DNA from: Xanthostigma xanthostigma
Taxonomy: Eukaryota > Arthropoda > Insecta > Raphidioptera > Raphidiidae
Direction of reading: 5' to 3'
Length of the DNA stretch: 64,000 nucleotides
Assembly (NCBI GenBank): GCA_963575645.1
Contig: OY754466.1
Span: forward strand, 4,380,001 to 4,444,000
Below the pieces are notes generated by a model. The model saw only the letters and a program-made list of their open reading frames with translations, did not search any database and was not told the DNA's origin. Positions within the stretch are counted from its first letter, which is position 1; every line of letters starts with the position of its first letter. Below are positions 1-10,836 of this stretch, piece after piece. The position numbers were made by a program, and so were the translations under genes.

Positions 1-352
1 GATAGCATTTAGTCAAATTTTCCAGGGGCCTCAAACGGTATAGTTACGCCACTGTCTATAATTCTTTTAATATCATTTAGACCATGTATTTTAAATTTAT
101 AAAAATCAGATTTGCTTTTTTCAAGACAAGCCCTTTCATTTGATATGCTACATGATGCATTTTTTTTAAATTTTCTAATTTGCCCCCCAAAATTACCTAA
201 CTCTCAAAATCGGAATTCGATTTACACTAGACGTCCGTGATTGGTTCGTGTAAATATGTACCAAATTTCAACTTTTTTCGGCCAATGGATTCTGAAAAAA
301 TAAGCTATGACAGAGGGACACACAGACACGAGAATAAATATACAGTAGAACG
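1..352. other. no gene seen; Tmtc intron sequence
   Basis: AT-rich sequence downstream, in minus-strand sense, of Tmtc exon 809-946. No domain-bearing reading frame and no repeat boundary was recognised. Confidence 0.4.
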
Positions 353-715
353 TCTTTAAATTGAATCTCGATTAGTCGAAAACCTCCAAAACTCGAAAAA
401 ATGTTTTGTTCCATTCCTTTTAACCTTTTGAACCTTTTTTTTTTAACTTTTAAACCTCCATTACTCGAACTCTCAAACCTCTATAGGTCGAAATAATTAG
501 TGAGTCCCTACAAGCCATTTCGGTACATATTTTTCCTCCATAACTCGAAAAAATTAATTGGACCTCTGTATCTCGAACATAGCAACTCAAAATTAGAATG
601 AATCTTAACCTCTATAAATGTCGAATATTTCCTTACAAAATCCGCCTAAATCAAAACTGTATAACTCGAATTTTTTGGCGTCTCCCTTGAAGTTCTACTT
701 ACAGAGGTTCTACTG
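353..715. mobile_element. pogo/Tigger-type MITE
   Basis: The ends are CAGTAGAACgTCTtTAA at 353 and the inverted TTACAGAGGTTCTACTG ending at 715. Both are flanked by TA (351-352 and 716-717), the target duplication of Tc1/mariner/pogo elements. The interior repeats short 'ctcgaa' words, and no transposase frame survives. The reading frame over it at 618-950 is not a gene. Confidence 0.7.
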
Positions 716-808
716 TAAGGGTTCCGTTTTTTTTCATCGGATATACGGAACCCTAAAATTGAATCAAAACTCGTCACGCAATCGTCAAAGTTTATGTGTT
801 TTACTGAC

Positions 809-946
809 CTGCGTATGTAGGGCCAACAGCGATAAAAGTCGTAGGCGAGATTCAGCAGGAACACCGTTATGCCTGTTTCCTTGGCCAGCATGCTCAGTCC
901 TCCGAGCGCGACGCTCAACCAGATCTGACATCGGCCGTCTGAATGC
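809..946 (-). CDS. Tmtc: TMTC-family protein, third exon in window
   Basis: This exon has an acceptor TTTCAG just 5' (947-952) and a donor GTCAGT (803-808). Joined in phase to exon 5664-5737 it reads HGHSDGRCQIWLSVALGGLS, then MLAKETGITVFLLNLAYDFY. The MLxKE(T/Q)GITV block followed by a YD pair is a hallmark of TMTC proteins, ER multipass O-mannosyltransferases (GT105) acting on cadherins; KETGITVF resembles TMTC1 most. The exon ends in phase 2 (AG), so later exons with the DUF1736 remainder and the TPR repeats lie beyond position 1. Exons and phases are seen in the sequence; the paralogue assignment is a guess. Confidence 0.85.
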
Positions 947-1379
947 CTGAAACCAAACGACGCTGCATTGAAAAATTCACTGGAGAGTAAATGTTAACTC
1001 AGCCGCCGCGATAGTGAAAGATTCGGGTTGCAGTTCCGACGGTGATATTATTTAAAAATATAGAGTGAACGGTAATTGTCCGTATTCCTTTCGGGAGAAA
1101 AGACTATGATTAATTTGGAATTATTTAACCTCTATCACTTGGGGGTCGGAAATGCGTCATTTTTTTATGAAGAATTTTTATCTTATGTTTTTTATTTATT
1201 GTAAGTTTTAACAGTAAATTTCGTGGTTTATAGCTTTAGGAAGGTTGGTCAATTATTAAGCTATTAGATCATGGAAAAATTCAAGCCCAAAAGTGAGAAT
1301 ATTTTATTTTTTAATTTTTAACTCCCAAAATTCGGATTTTTGTAAAAATAAACCCGACATAGATTTTTTAGAAAAACAC

Positions 1380-1612
1380 GCATATCCGACTTTGTGAGTT
1401 AGTGTGTATGCGGAGGATAATCTCCGAAACTACTCATCCGATTGCAAATTTTTTTTCATCAATATCTAGAATGGACCTTCAGGATAGACATAGGCTATAT
1501 ACTATCGCGTTAAAATTAAAATTGCTTTCCGTGGAGACCAATTTTGCAACGTAAGTCGACGAAAAACCGTTGGCAATCTACAAACTCCTGCGCAGCCAGA
1601 CCAGGCCACTAG
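1380..1612 (+). mobile_element. Helitron-like 3' fragment
   Basis: Homologous to both flanks of the composite element at 9809-10789, sharing GCGGAGG, TCTCCGAAACTACTCATCC and the end GGCCACTAG followed by host T. The 5' TC end is missing, so this is a truncated copy. It shows what the 9.8-kb copy looked like before its two insertions. Confidence 0.5.
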
Positions 1613-2122
1613 TTACTTATAAAGAGAGAGGGAACTGAAATTTAACACTAAAGTTAAGATAAAAAAATAAAATAAAAACAATTTTTAAGATGTACGCAGT
1701 CAGTTAAGAAGCATTTTCATTTTTATATTTAATCTTGTTGCCAGCACATTTATTCTATTTTGACACTATTAGGAACGAACTATATTCACAGATCTAGTGT
1801 AATTTGTCTAACGTTGGTAATACTACAACGGAAACATGGAAAAGGCGATGTGACAATCGAGATAGGCGGACTTCATTTGTTACTGTTAAGATGGGGATCA
1901 CCAGATAAAGCTAATTTTCTTGATCAGATGGAATTAAGTGTCTGCCTTCCGTTTCAAATTCATTCTCAAATTGAGTGCGAAATGTTGAGAAACGGGGTTG
2001 GGAAAATATTGACCAAATCAAATGATTTTTAATTTTTTTAATACCCGGACTTCCACCATTTTCCTACCCGTACTCCCACCGTTTTCATACTACTACCTCC
2101 GCTGCTACGAGAACTCAATAAT
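1613..2122. other. no gene seen
   Basis: AT-rich intron sequence. The open frame at 1760-2032 shows no recognisable domain and is probably chance. Confidence 0.35.
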
Positions 2123-2799
2123 TCCAGATAAATATCGAGATGGTTCCTTATTTAAGGCCATTGCCGATTACCTGTCAAACTCCTATGCTCAAAATTTGCC
2201 TACCTTATCTTAAATATCCTAAAATTCCTTCATTCGCCCATTGCTATTAGTTAAGTTGAAGTTTAAAAAATGTAGAAAATAATGGGAAGTGTGATAGATG
2301 GAAAATAGTAATGGTGCGAATGTCGTCTGTTATGACACAAAGTCGAGAAATGGACGTTAAACGCATTATCATTATTTTAATGACCCAAGAATTCCTTCAT
2401 TCGCCCATTGCTATTAATTAAGTTGAAGTTTAAAAATATAGAAAATAACGGGAAGTGTGATAGATGGAAAATAGTAATGGTGCGAATGGCGTCTGTTACG
2501 ACATAAAGTCGAGAAACAGACGTTAAACGCATTATTATTATTTAATGTCCCAAAAATTCTTATGTTGAAGTTGAAAAAATGTAGAAAATAACGGGAAGTG
2601 TGATAGATGGAAAATAGTAATGGTGTGAGTGGCGTCTTTATGACATAAAGTCGAGAAACAGACGTTAAACGCATTATTATTATTTTAATGTCCCAAAAAA
2701 TTTCTTCATTCTAGAAAATGACGGGAAGTGTGATAGATGGAAAATAGTAATTGTGCGAATGGCGTCTGTTATGACATAAAGTCGAGAAACGGACGTTAA
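2123..2799 (+). repeat. SINE 3' half with tandemly amplified tail
   Basis: The stretch beginning TTCCAGATAAATATCG matches the body of the complete SINE at 24930-25362. After it, the SINE 3' segment ('cccattgctattaattaag ... acgttaaacgcattattatt') occurs four times in tandem, at about 2218, 2384, 2549 and 2691. The units are 110-170 bp and the later ones have lost internal parts. The last unit is interrupted by the foldback at 2800-3220, and its tail resumes at about 3224. Confidence 0.7.
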
Positions 2800-3220
2800 G
2801 AGTATTCGTCCCTGCAAATACCCCTTGCACCCTTCATCTCAAATCTTTTCCCCTCGCCTAAAAACAGTTCGCGCTCTCCCGACGCTATTTTTAAAGCTAG
2901 AGGGTTCTGGTAAACGCCAAATGAAAGACAAAGAATCAGACTACAGATCCTTCAGGCGAATTTTTTGAAAAAAAAATTCCTGAAAAAACTTACAACCTTT
3001 TGAAAAAAATAATAAGTTACGTAATATTTCACACGTAGGCGAAACTGTTTTTCAAAAAATTCGCCTGAAGGATCTGTAGTCTGATTCTTTGTCTTTCATT
3101 TGGCGTTTACCAGAACACTCTAGCTTTAAAAATAGCGTCGGGAGAGCGCGAACCGTTTTTAGGCGAAGGGAAAAGATTTGAGATGAAGGGTGCAGGGGGT
3201 ATTTGCAGGGACGAATACTC
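2800..3220. repeat. large foldback element
   Basis: Two arms of about 170 bp (2800-2973 and 3049-3220) are almost perfect inverted copies, starting GAGTATTCGTCCCTGCAAAT and ending in its complement, around a loop of about 75 bp. It sits inside the fourth unit of the SINE-tail array. No protein frame is present and I do not recognise the transposon class. Confidence 0.8.
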
Positions 3221-3745
3221 ATAGACGCATTATTATCATTATTCTAAATATCACCCTTTGACTTTTCCAATCCTTGTCGAATGTCAGGCTAGGAATACGA
3301 AAACTTATATGCAGTCAATTTATTAAAATTGATTCGCGTTTGGAATTCAATAAGATAAGGAATCAGTCGAAGTGTGAAAACAGTGTCTCTCAGTTGTAAA
3401 ACGACGTTGACAAAGTTTGTTGTCGCTGTCACAGAAACTTTCAAGCCGACAACTGTTTGCCATACTCCTTTGTTTCTCATCGGCTTATTTCAATATATGA
3501 CGCACATAATATAATATACCAAAACAGTGTAATGTGTTTGAACGAGTTGTTTACTGTATTGGTTGCATTAAAATAAGAAGTTTCTTATTTTTGACGAGTC
3601 AATTTTGTGCCAAACAGTATGAAGAGGCTAGTTACTAATAGGTACTATCTTACTACTAATGCTAGGTTGTCCTTGTTTACAATGCAATAGGCTATTACAC
3701 CGTTTTTTGAAAAGTGAAAAAGAAGCACTACAATTTTTATAATAA
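3221..3745. other. no gene seen
   Basis: Starts with the residual SINE tail (about 3224-3255). The rest is unrecognised AT-rich sequence. The minus-strand frame at 3289-3480 has no domain signature. Confidence 0.35.
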
Positions 3746-4331
3746 TCATAATATATTAATACGCTAAGGTTTAAGATGTTTGCCTCCCTTTTTAGAAAAA
3801 ACCTCACAATTTCTTCACATAAATTATATATCATTTTACAGATAATTGCTTGCTCTACTGACATCGACAACTAAAAAATTTATTATTGCTTTTGTTTTTG
3901 TAAATTAATTAAAATACAGCAACGCTGAACAACGTCTGCCATCTAACGGCTTTAATTTTGAAACAACGTCAACATTTCAATCTGTCATCTGACCTTCATA
4001 TTGTAATACAATAATACAACTGCCATCTGACGGCTTTAATTTTGAAACAGCGAGCAACGCTGAACAACGTCACAGCAATGCTGCATGATGCCATCTGACG
4101 GCTTAGCTCAACGCTTTTGCTACTTGCGCCTCTATATGACAATTTTAGTAAAATATTTCTTCGATCTGTCATCTGGGCTTTATATTGTAATACAACAAAA
4201 AGAAGAACGTTATAAGCAGTGTGCAAAATTAGAAACTAATTGAATACCTGCAATCATATTTAAAGAATAATTTTGTAAAGTGATAATTATTATACTTATT
4301 TAGTGCGAATAATTCGCACAGGTCACACTAG
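3746..4331 (+). mobile_element. non-autonomous Helitron, family A copy 1
   Basis: Begins with TC after a host A (3745) and ends CTAG before a host T (4332). The 3' end has the terminal hairpin GTGCGAATAATTCGCAC about 7 nt before CTAG, the classic Helitron structure. The interior repeats GCCATCTGACGGC-type words several times. A short minus-strand frame (MSVEQAIICKMIYNLC start near 3860) recurs in the other copies. Copies: 30022-30546, 31324-31923 and a fragment at 33606-33800. Confidence 0.8.
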
Positions 4332-4918
4332 TATTTTATAATCTAATAGTGCCACAAAACGCCTTTTAGTCTATCATTGTGAATTTTCTCGCGAAAAGTA
4401 GATAGTAACACTGTACAATTAAAAATATTTAAGATTTCTATGATTTATTACATTATCAATGTAAGTATAAAAGTTAGTAAAACTTTATTTATTAAACGTA
4501 TTTATCCTTGGTAGATAAGTACTTTCTGCTTTTATAAAACCGTCTTAAAATACGGGATAGAAGTCTATAAACGTGATAATAACTTGAAATAACTTCAAAA
4601 TAACACACAGCACAACATAAACGTAGGTAGTTTATAGACGCAGTGACGTCACGCCGGAATCCAACATGGCGAACAGCGTTTTAGACTTTTGAAGAACATA
4701 CTTATAGTACTGAAGTATGTATTAGAAGCTAAACATGATTGTTCTATAATATTACATAATCTCAAATAATTGATTATTAATTGTATAATATAAACATTTA
4801 AAAGTGTATATTTGTAAGCCGAAAGGTATGCAACAAAGAATTCTTAATTAATTAACTTTTGAAGAACGGATTTAAAAATACAATTCTTAAAATTGAATTA
4901 TAAAGTTTATAGTGCAAT
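4332..4918. other. no gene seen
   Basis: AT-rich intron sequence with no recognisable domain or repeat boundary. Confidence 0.35.
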
Positions 4919-5400
4919 ATTATTTATTTATTTATTTATTGTTGTTTCAACAGGGCAAGCCCCATACAAAAATATAAATTTGAAATATTTGTGTAGCTTA
5001 AAAAATATAATAAAAAAAAATTAAAATATCAGTAATTAAATAAGGAGTATTAAAAAAATACTAAAAAAATAATACAAAAGTTTATTCATATTTTAGTAAA
5101 TTCTTTGATTTGCTTTTAACTTTAAAAATGGATGAACAATATAAATCCAACCAGATAGCATTAGCATTGCACAGTTCAGATAATCTATGCACTACACTCT
5201 TTTTTTGACCATCACGCAATGTTGGATTCAGAAAATAATAATTATTCGACCTGAGACTTCTAGGAGGAATATATAAATTAAATCTATACAATAATTCAGA
5301 ACAATCAATCGAACCAGAAAAGATCTTAAAAGCAAATAATATGTCTGCTCTATCTCTGGCTGATTCCAAAGTACTAATATTAAACAATTTATAAATCTAT
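4919..5400 (-). pseudogene. LINE 3' end, reverse-transcriptase ORF tail
   Basis: The minus-strand frame 5387-5082 (STLESARDRADILFAFKIFS, then CSELL, then RSLRSNN) matches the usual C-terminal region of Jockey/CR1-like LINE polyproteins, the part after the RT thumb with a '...DILF.FKI..G.IDC.ELL' pattern. The frame stops at 5082. It is followed on the minus strand by an AT-rich 3' UTR and an (AAAT)n tail at about 4920-4940. It is a 5'-truncated, dead insertion. The clade is a guess; the LINE identity is fairly secure. Confidence 0.65.
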
Positions 5401-5663
5401 CACGAATATGTATTATTAGATTTTTTCTTACCCTATTGTGAAGAAAATTTCGATCGGGATTATTAGATACTCAAATTAGCTATATCTGGATTAGCAAAGG
5501 TTTACTGTATGTACTTAAAATTTAAAAATATTTTCGGTAATTTGTGACACAACTTCCTTAATTTTATTGGTCTAAAAAACCAGAGAAAACAAGCATAAAA
5601 CTGCAAGTACAAGCTAACTGAACTCTTTAGAATAATATCTTTTCTTTTAAGAATAAAGCTTAC

Positions 5664-5737
5664 CCATGATAGGCCAGTAGTGACACCAGAAAGAAAACAC
5701 ACGCTAGGACGTCTGCTCGACCCACAATTCCCGTCAC
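5664..5737 (-). CDS. Tmtc: TMTC-family protein, second exon in window
   Basis: A 74-nt exon between acceptor TTTCAG and donor GTAAGC, encoding VTGIVGRADVLACVFF, then LVSLLAYH. The VxGIVGRADV block is diagnostic of TMTC proteins and directly continues HPVHTEA from exon 56651-56828 in phase 0. It ends in phase 2 (GG), which exon 809-946 completes. Its upstream intron is about 50.9 kb (5738-56650). The exon is too short to stand out as a frame of its own and was found by splice-site reading. Confidence 0.88.
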
Positions 5738-5789
5738 CTGAAACAAGAATTTTCAATAATTATTATCTCTTATTACAAAATCAATGTTG

Positions 5790-5893
5790 TAACAGCACAT
5801 CTTAAAAAGCCAAGCTGCCACTGGTGTATTCTGGTAGTCATGTGGAGAAACAGAAGCAAGATGGCAGCGGAGCGTATGAACTAGGAAGTGTTA
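5790..5893 (+). repeat. dispersed repeat beside family-E element
   Basis: The words 'tcttaaaaagcca', 'gccactggtgta' and 'aagatggcagcg' recur in the same order at 23861-23945. Both times they lie directly upstream of a family-E element, so the two probably form a larger repeat. Confidence 0.5.
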
Positions 5894-5903
5894 AAAAAAA
5901 ATT

Positions 5904-6146
5904 GGTTGTCTGTAAAGTCGGTTTACGGACGATAGTTTTACGTGATAACGTCATAAAGAAACATTGATGAACTCTCTGACGTCACGCGAGAAGAGAGAGA
6001 AATGCGTACAAGCCGACGCTTGGGCCGATCGTGCCTCTCTGTCGCTTATACCACGCTCTCGCTTGCACGCTCAGGCTCAGGCGGAACGTGACACTTTTTC
6101 ATGCGTGCAGCCGGTGTTTCATCAATTTATAAGACGTTATCACGTC
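5904..6146 (+). mobile_element. family-E MITE copy 1
   Basis: Runs from GGTTGTCTGTAAAGTCGG to GACGTTATCACGTC. Subterminal inverted words TTTTACGTGATAACGT and ACGTTATCACGTC face each other, but there are no true terminal inverted repeats. Six further copies lie at 9904, 23972, 27463, 32412, 33308 and 35217. The reading frame at 5964-6161 is shared with repeats and is not a gene. Confidence 0.65.
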
Positions 6147-6707
6147 AAAAACTTAAATTAATAAATGTATTGAATTAAATAATATTCAAGTAAACTTACG
6201 TTAACAAATATGTTGAATAAAATAATAACAATTGTTACAATGTCAAAATATAAAATTACTGAAAACACTCACATATATGTATGAATTGTACATAATTAAT
6301 AAAATCATAAAAAAAAAATTTAGGAGATCCCAATAGGGGGGGATGGGAACATAGCTGTGTCCACCGTGGCCATTACTTTAGGACACACAGGGATAGTTTG
6401 TCTTTACGATTCTCCACTCGATACGTATAGTAAACAGCATTAAAAACAAACGAAGTCGGCTGAAAGACTAATAAACAAGGTTATGAGACATCCTGTAGAC
6501 ACGTACCAACATATAATAAATTTATTACTAATTAAAACTGATGGGACAGGCGGGGCAATAAACATTTGTACGTGAATTATGTATTGTAATGTAGGGAGGC
6601 TGTAAAACAATATATGTATTGTCATAATGTGTGTGTAGTAACAGCGGTATAGGACATGTACATAAAAACACCCCTGTAACTGCTTGTGAGCGTCTATTTA
6701 TATAACA
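6147..6707. other. no gene seen
   Basis: AT-rich sequence. The minus-strand frame at 6440-6625 has no recognisable signature. Confidence 0.35.
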
Positions 6708-7274
6708 CTAGCGGTCCCGTCCGGATTCACCCGGGTGTAAAAGAACGAATGGGGAAGGGAGGAACATGAGTACACAATTTCATCTTAGTTTAAATGAATG
6801 TTGTGTCCAAATTTCATGATGATCGGAGTTACTGTTCAAAAGTTTTTGTCGATAAAAAGCAGTATTTATACTTTTTTTAACTAATAATTTTTTTTAATTA
6901 ATTAAATAAAATTAAAATAAATTTAAATGTAAGCCTTAGAAGAAAGCAATGTAGAAAATAAAAAAAAATAATAAAAATATATTCGCCCACGACCCTGATA
7001 TTGACAGTCGTGTGCTCTACCGATTGAGCTAGCCGATGTTGTATTCTAACAACGCTAATATGAATAGAAGCTTATTTTTGAGATACATTTTGCAACATTT
7101 TTTATTAATGCTCCGCTCCTAATGGTCGTAGCCTGATTTTATATAGCCTATATCCTTTCTCGACAAATGGGCTATCCAAAAAAAAAAAATGTTTTTCAAT
7201 TTGAACCAGTAGTTCCTGAGTTTAGCGCGTTCAAACAAACAAACAAACTCTTCAGCTTTACATATTAGTATAGA
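6708..7274 (-). mobile_element. non-autonomous Helitron, family B copy 1 (tRNA-like insert)
   Basis: Read on the minus strand it starts A|TCTATACTAATATG and ends with the hairpin region CACCCGGGTG followed by GGACCGCTAG|T. Near the 5' end are GTTTGTTTG runs and GAACGCGCTAA. Around 6976-7036 it holds the remains of the same tRNA-like segment found intact at 50326-50398, here lacking most of the T-arm. Confidence 0.78.
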
Positions 7275-8888
7275 TGTACAACTGGATCTATGCAACACTG
7301 TCATCGAGTCGAGAGATAGAAAGCATCTGAGGTTAATAGATTGCAGAGGGTGCCTCGTTCCGTTGGATGACATCATCCGGTGAACCTGTCAATTGATTTT
7401 TGATGTTTACAAACTTTAAAGGCAGTATTTAACAAATATTAGAGAAATAACCTGACATAACTTGAATCTAATGTAGTTACTTAACATGTAAAGTCAATAG
7501 ATGATTGAAAACAAACGCATTGTATATTCTGTAAATAAAAATGTCAACATTTGATAATTCGTTGACATAAATCAGCCAGAACTGATTAATATTTTTGAAC
7601 ATTTGTTAGTACGTAGACACTGTTGCAAATCGCAATGACGACGTAACATTGTAACAGATGGCAGACAGATACAACAAACACATAAAAGTGAGGTTAGGTC
7701 GAACTATAAATGCCAAATGTTGTGTCTGATATCTAGTTATAAAAACGTATGGTGAGAAAATTGGTTGACGTAGAAATGTTTTCGAATCTGATTTATTTTC
7801 TAGTTTTAAAGTAACAATTTTCTTTTGCAATTAATAATCTTTAGAACTGAACTATCGATGTAGTGATATTCGAAAAACACTAGGTTCGAATCCTGGCGGA
7901 GACAGATGTGGCTTAAATTTTTTGAAGTAAAACTTCTTAAGGGGCGCTTTTTGTGAACTTCGCGATGGGGCAAACTCGGTGAGTTGGCGTTACGAAAAAC
8001 TTGCGACGTTTTGGAGCAGCCTACTAAGTCCGTTTATCTATACACAATATACGAAGATATAAATTCTTTGTATATACAGCAAAGTATTACAAAATACAAA
8101 TCCACATACTGCAAGAGTTGTTTTTTCACTGAATTAGTTTAATAAATAAGTACAAATAAATAAAATCGTTTGTTGAACTGCTTTAACGATTTTTAGCGTC
8201 CGCCATATTGGATTTTACGTGACGCCATATGGCCAGTGGTACTCTTGAGATCATGCCGAATCAATCGACACCTCATTTATCAGAATGCATCGAACCGTTG
8301 CTAGCTTTTGATTTTTGAGTTACGACAATATGCCGTCTAGCGTCCGCCATATTGAATATTTAGTAACGTCATATACCCACTGTCACTCGTGAGATAATGA
8401 CGAATGAATCGATGTCTCATTTTTGAAAAACCGTCAAGCCGTTTAGAGCTTACGTGGGAATAAAGAATTACATACACAACATTTTTGAAAAACATAAGAC
8501 TCTTGTTAAACAAGGTAACCTCAAACGCATTTTTTGCATAAGGGTCTAAAATTTAAAGTTATCTACGCCACTGGTTTGGACTCAAGATATACGCAATGGA
8601 AAAAAATTGCTTACTTGTGATTTTGCCGTCTCGAAAAATTTGTACATGTGGTGGAAGCTATGGTACGAATATGGTGGGAGTACGAGACGATCTAGCCTTT
8701 CGAGTCGACTACTTAATAAATATTTTCGTGCCGAGTCGAATCGACGCCGCCAGATCTAAAATTAGGCCGATATGACCCTTAATTTAAGGCTGATATACAA
8801 TATTAGAAACCCTGCATAGCGAATAAAATCACGTACTTGACAATACTTTTTAAAATACGTATTTTTTTATCATTATAATAAGTAGACC
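7275..8888. other. no gene; minor repeat remnants
   Basis: At about 7885-7915 a B-box-like GGTTCGAATCCTGGCGG suggests a SINE scrap. At 8195-8420 two diverged tandem units share 'agcgtccgccatattg' and 'gaatcaatcgacacctcatt'. The rest is unrecognised. Confidence 0.4.

Positions 8889-8928
<40 letters not shown>
8889..8928 (+). repeat. (AAT)n microsatellite
   Basis: About 13 uninterrupted AAT units, followed by two copies of a short 'acgaaaaaaacctaacaccc' unit up to about 8978. Confidence 0.9.
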
Positions 8929-8978
8929 GAAAAAAAACCTAACACCCATTCCGTAACGAAAAAAACCTAACACCCCCC

Positions 8979-9808
8979 ACTCCGACCGGCACAGCGGTGC
9001 GGCGTTGACAGCCGTACATCGTCTAACGTCGTTTCAGTTCGGCAGACTTCGGCACGGTGTTTGTGTGCTCATAACTGCATAACTGCTCATAACTGATTCT
9101 ATCTTTATTTGTGTATAAATGAATTTATATATAATACTGCTATAAAAATAACCTAAATTATTTAGGTTATGTGCAGAGAAAGTATATATGATATTATATC
9201 TATATAAATGTACATCGCGCGAAATTCTATGATCAAACTCTTAATATCGTTTTTTTTGTTCAAATTTTTTGAATGAATAATTGTTTTGGTGTGTAATTAC
9301 ACTATTTATACCTTATTATTTATACCTAGCTATTTTCGTTTTATAGAGAAGAAAAACTTAAAGACCTAAAAAGAATATGCAATAGCTTTACCGCGGCAGT
9401 CCCCGAGTGCCACACGTATTTTATTAATTGTACTATTTGGTCGATCCTCGTAAAAGCTGGACTTCTATGCGTAGTTCATTTTTCTATGGAAATGTTTTAA
9501 TATTTCTATGGGTTGGCAATACTCAACACATGAAACGAGGTTGAAGTAATGCGAACAGTAATGATTATTAACACACCTACTGAATTTTTAAAATATTCCG
9601 ACAGATGGTCGTCAATTTTATTAAAATTTAACTTTATAACTGAAGCACGTAAACACTGTTTATTCAAATTACATATTTTAACACATACGTAATTTTATTT
9701 TTTATATCGTGTACCCAGATTCCATAATTATTAAAGTTTATGTTTTTTATACAATTACATCTTTTTCACACATAATATGCAACACTGACATAAATTCCTG
9801 GATACCTA
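8979..9808. other. no gene seen
   Basis: AT-rich sequence. A small hairpin (aacctaaattatttaggtt) lies at about 9150-9170. Confidence 0.35.
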
Positions 9809-9903
9809 TCCATACTAATATAAAGAGAGAGTGCGAATTTTGTGAGTTTGTGTGTATGCGGAGGGTAATCTCCGAAACTACTCATCCAATTTCAAATTTT
9901 TTT

Positions 9904-10287
9904 GACGTGATAACGCCTTATAAATTGATGAAACACCGCCAGCACACACGAAAAAAAGTAACGTTCCGTAAGCGAGATCGCGATATAAGCGATAGAGATG
10001 CACGATCAAATCGAACAAATCTTGGGAGATATCTGCATTTCATAACAGTAGATAAATTATACGGTTTGTTAACAAATATATAATATATATACATTCTTTT
10101 AAATGTCTTTTATAATTGCTTAAAAATATGTATTTTGCTTTGGTTGATCAAATTATTAGTCGGTAAAAATATAGTTAGACAGCTAAATACTAAAATTTAG
10201 GTTATGTAGATATTATTAAATATGATATTCGAGCGGAATACGTTATCACGTAAAACTATCGTCCGTAAACCGACTTTACAGACAACC
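9904..10287 (-). mobile_element. family-E MITE copy 2
   Basis: The minus-strand element runs GGTTGTCTG to ATCACGTC. It interrupts a T-run of the host Helitron, leaving about 9 bp AATTTTTTT on both sides, which defines the element ends and a probable A/T-rich target duplication. Confidence 0.65.
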
Positions 10288-10428
10288 AATTTTTTTCACC
10301 AAGTTTAGAATGGACAGAATAAACATAGGCTATATATTATCGCGTTAAAATTAAAATCGCTCATCGTGGAGATAAATTTTGCAACATAAGTCGACGAAAA
10401 AACGGTGGCAATCTACAAATTCGTACAA

Positions 10429-10761
10429 CGCCGGTTAAACAAACTTAATATAATTTCAGATTTGTATTTGTATTTAAGGTTTTGGATACTATTTTGAAAG
10501 CGTGGAATACTCCAATGGCAATGATACTTCTGGATCTAACAAAAGCATTTGTTTGCGTAGAAAAAGAAGCTCATTTATTTAAATTAGACAAAATTGGAAT
10601 TAGAGGCAAAGCACTTGATCTCTTCTCTTCGTATATGACGAATCGGAAGCAGTCGGTCAAAATTAAAACTACCAATAAAAATTTAATAACAGAAAGCTAT
10701 TCAGAATATAGTCAAATTCGGAGGGGGGTTCCTCAAGGCAGTATTTTGGGACCCGTACAAT
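10429..10761 (+). pseudogene. LINE reverse-transcriptase fragment
   Basis: The frame reads MILLDLTKAFVCVEKEAHLF, then LDKIGIRGKALDLFSSYMTN, then RRGVPQGSILGPV. These are RT motifs A to B of a non-LTR retrotransposon. The usual first catalytic Asp in the 'F-D-x-V' block is Val, so it is dead. The fragment has neither RT motif C (YxDD/FADD) nor a 3' tail. It is flanked by a 9-bp direct repeat TTCGTACAA (10420-10428 and 10762-10770). The frame runs on past the repeat to a chance stop at 10793. Confidence 0.75.
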
Positions 10762-10836
10762 TTCGTACAAAGCCGAACCTGGCCACTAGTTAATAATAAA
10801 AAAAAGGAGTAGGAAACTGTAATAATTGACTATATT

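Larger units (their letters stand above)
9809..10789 (+). mobile_element. composite Helitron-like element with two insertions
   Basis: Begins A|TCCATACTAATATAAAG and ends GGCCACTAG|T. Comparison with the shorter copy at 1380-1612 shows that two pieces are foreign: the family-E MITE 9904-10287 and an RT fragment 10429-10761. Confidence 0.55.

Noticed and set aside
5964..6161. 65-codon frame beginning MMNSLTSREKREK
   Set aside because: Entirely within the family-E MITE, and partly repeated in other copies.
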